This document shows, one piece after another, positions 62,856 through 64,000 of a DNA stretch of 64,000 nucleotides (position 1 is its first letter; each line of letters opens with the position of its first letter). Source of the DNA: Macrotis lagotis. Taxonomy: Eukaryota > Chordata > Mammalia > Peramelemorphia > Peramelidae. The notes beneath the pieces are model-generated. The model made no database searches, had not been told where the DNA came from, and saw nothing but the letters and a program-made list of their open reading frames with translations. A program made the translations under genes and the position numbers. The stretch spans positions 222,545,753-222,609,752 of the forward strand of contig NC_133663.1 of assembly GCF_037893015.1 (NCBI RefSeq). Direction: 5' to 3'.

Positions 62856-62984
62856 TAACAAAGCCAGGTAGAGATGGAAAGAGTATGCCTTCTGGGGATG
62901 GGGAGTGGTGAGATTGGACAATAGTTCACATCCAATTGAACTGAAATCTATATATGGCAAGAGGAGGAGAATAAAATAAGGTTG

Positions 62985-63200
62985 GACAGGAAGGTGGGGA
63001 ATAAAATTGTGAAAGGATTTAAATGGCAGAATTTCTATTTTATCCTCTAATCAATAAGAAGACAATGAATATTTTTGAATGTATGTATGTGAGTGTGACA
63101 TTGTCAAGACTTCTATATTAGCAAGGTTAATTTGGTAGCATGTGGAGGATAGACTAAACAGGGGAGAGAATGGAGACATACTAATCAACTATTGATGCAG
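62985..63200 (+). repeat. Ancient long dispersed repeat, segment
   Basis: 'aaaggatttaaatggcagaa', 'ttgtcaagacttctatatta' and 'catgtggaggatagactaaa' are downstream parts of the repeat also seen at 22700-22855. Confidence 0.55.
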
Positions 63201-63302
63201 TCAAAGTGATTTATGCATATATTCTCTGCAATACACAAATTTGTTTTGCATATGTGTTAATTTGACTTGTCTGTCATTAAGCTGTCAGCTTCTCCCATGA
63301 CA

Positions 63303-63400
63303 AAGGTCAGTTTCCTCATCTCTAAAATAAAGCACCTACCCCAAAGGATTGTGAGCATCAAATTACAACATCCACACGGAGAAAATGAGAAAGAACTTTA
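63303..63400 (+). repeat. MIR 3' half
   Basis: 'cagtttcctcatctctaaaa' and 'cccaaaggattgtgagcatc'. Confidence 0.7.
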
Positions 63401-63431
63401 AAGTCAAAAGATCACAAGATTTCAAGGTGGA

Positions 63432-63578
63432 TGACCTTAGAGAATCATGGACTCTAACTTTACCCAACCCCCATCCTTCCATTTTATGTGAGGAAAAAGA
63501 GACCCAGAGGAGAAGCAAATAGCCTAAGATAGCACAGCAAATTGGCTCCAGAGTTTGAACTAAAAGTCTGGTCTTTGG
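63432..63578 (-). repeat. MIR-type SINE, minus strand
   Basis: 'ttttatgtgaggaaaaagag', 'gcctaagatagcacagcaaa' and 'gtttgaactaaaagtctggt'. Confidence 0.68.
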
Positions 63579-63591
63579 ATTGATGATGATG

Positions 63592-63864
63592 TTTAGCCTT
63601 TGTTCTCAAAGAAGGCCATGACATTAGGGAAATGATGCCATGACAAGCAAATGACTTGGATTTGAGGGAAGGGGTGTCAGCTTCTTTCTCCTCCAGAATT
63701 CAGTGACCAGATATGAATCAGGACTACTGGAGATGGCCCTGGATGCAATCAGGGCTAAAAGATTTGCCCAAGTGTTAGCAAGTGTCAAGTGTCTGAGGTC
63801 ATAGTTGAACTCAGGCCCTCCTGATTCCAGGGTTAGTCCACTATCCACTGCACCGCCTTGCTGC
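63592..63864 (-). repeat. S3 SINE, nearly full length, minus strand
   Basis: 'tttgttctcaaagaaggcca', 'aatgatgccatgacaagcaa', 'ctggagatggccctggatgc' and the head 'ccactgcaccgccttgctgc'. Confidence 0.88.
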
Positions 63865-63904
63865 TTTTACTTTTCAATACCATTGCCTTATACATTTCAT
63901 GCAA

Positions 63905-63997
63905 CTTCTTTGGAACTTAGTTTACTCATCTGTAAAATGGAGGCAGATATGATGATCTTCAAGGCCCCCATCTGGCTTGAGAATATCCTGGTTCTAT
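63905..63997 (+). repeat. MIR 3' half
   Basis: 'cttagtttactcatctgtaa', 'aatggaggcagatatgatga', then a 'cccatctggcttgagaatat' tail at the window edge. Confidence 0.6.
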
Positions 63998-64000
63998 AAC

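Overview
The window is non-coding vertebrate nuclear DNA, almost certainly from a marsupial. It is AT-rich, poor in CpG and packed with microsatellites. Tens of copies of tRNA-headed SINEs of marsupial type start with a head like GGGGCAGCTAGGTGGCGCAG and carry pol III A-box and B-box matches. I use three working names. S1 is short (about 150 bp) and ends GCCTTGCAAAAACCTAAAA; it resembles the WSINE1 type of Australian marsupials. S2 is longer and ends with a 'tctttgccaagaaaacccc ... gactgaacaac' body. S3 is long and ends 'cttctttgagaatgaagga'. Older MIR (CORE-SINE), L2, L1 3'-end, HAL1-like, hAT-like and mariner-like fragments fill much of the rest. Family names come from recognition, not from a database search. 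Order or species cannot be fixed from this window; an Australian marsupial is my best guess from the S1 type.

I found no convincing exon of a cellular gene, and no rRNA, functional tRNA or CRISPR array. The window is therefore intergenic DNA or the inside of a long intron. The only recognisable protein-coding relic is a broken L1-type ORF1 at 29695-30960. It sits inside an apparently complete ORF1-only retrotransposon (HAL1-like, 29431-32243) flanked by a 13/14-matching target-site duplication. The 3' half of that unit holds three GC-rich SINE-like modules, all in the same orientation, which may make it a composite element.

Layout: 0-4 kb, SINEs, L2 and microsatellites; 4.1-4.8 kb, unique sequence. 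5-14 kb, mixed S1/S2/MIR with a unique block at 6.65-7.13 kb. 14.4-15.8 kb, a minus-strand L1 3' part. 16-19 kb, SINEs and L1 ends. 19.2-19.6 kb, unique block. 19.9-20.4 kb, three hAT-like fragments in a row. 21.7-29 kb, SINEs, MIRs and microsatellites. 29.4-32.2 kb, the HAL1-like unit. 33.4-34.1 kb, a complex unique block. 34-48 kb, SINEs, L2 (about 1.1 kb at 43.7-44.9 kb) and an inverted pair of near-identical S1 copies at 41.9-42.5 kb. 48.7-51 kb, unique blocks. 51.4-58 kb, nested SINEs, L1 3' ends, mariner-like fragments and a trinucleotide tract. 59-61 kb, mostly unique DNA with a perfect 15-bp consensus oestrogen-response-element palindrome at 59244-59258. 61-64 kb, SINEs and MIRs.

No genes work together here. 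The window records layered retroposition: old L2/MIR, then hAT and mariner, then L1/HAL1 and S2/S3, then S1 copies with still-perfect 9-16 bp target-site duplications. Between these lie repeat-free blocks, the best candidates for conserved regulatory DNA.
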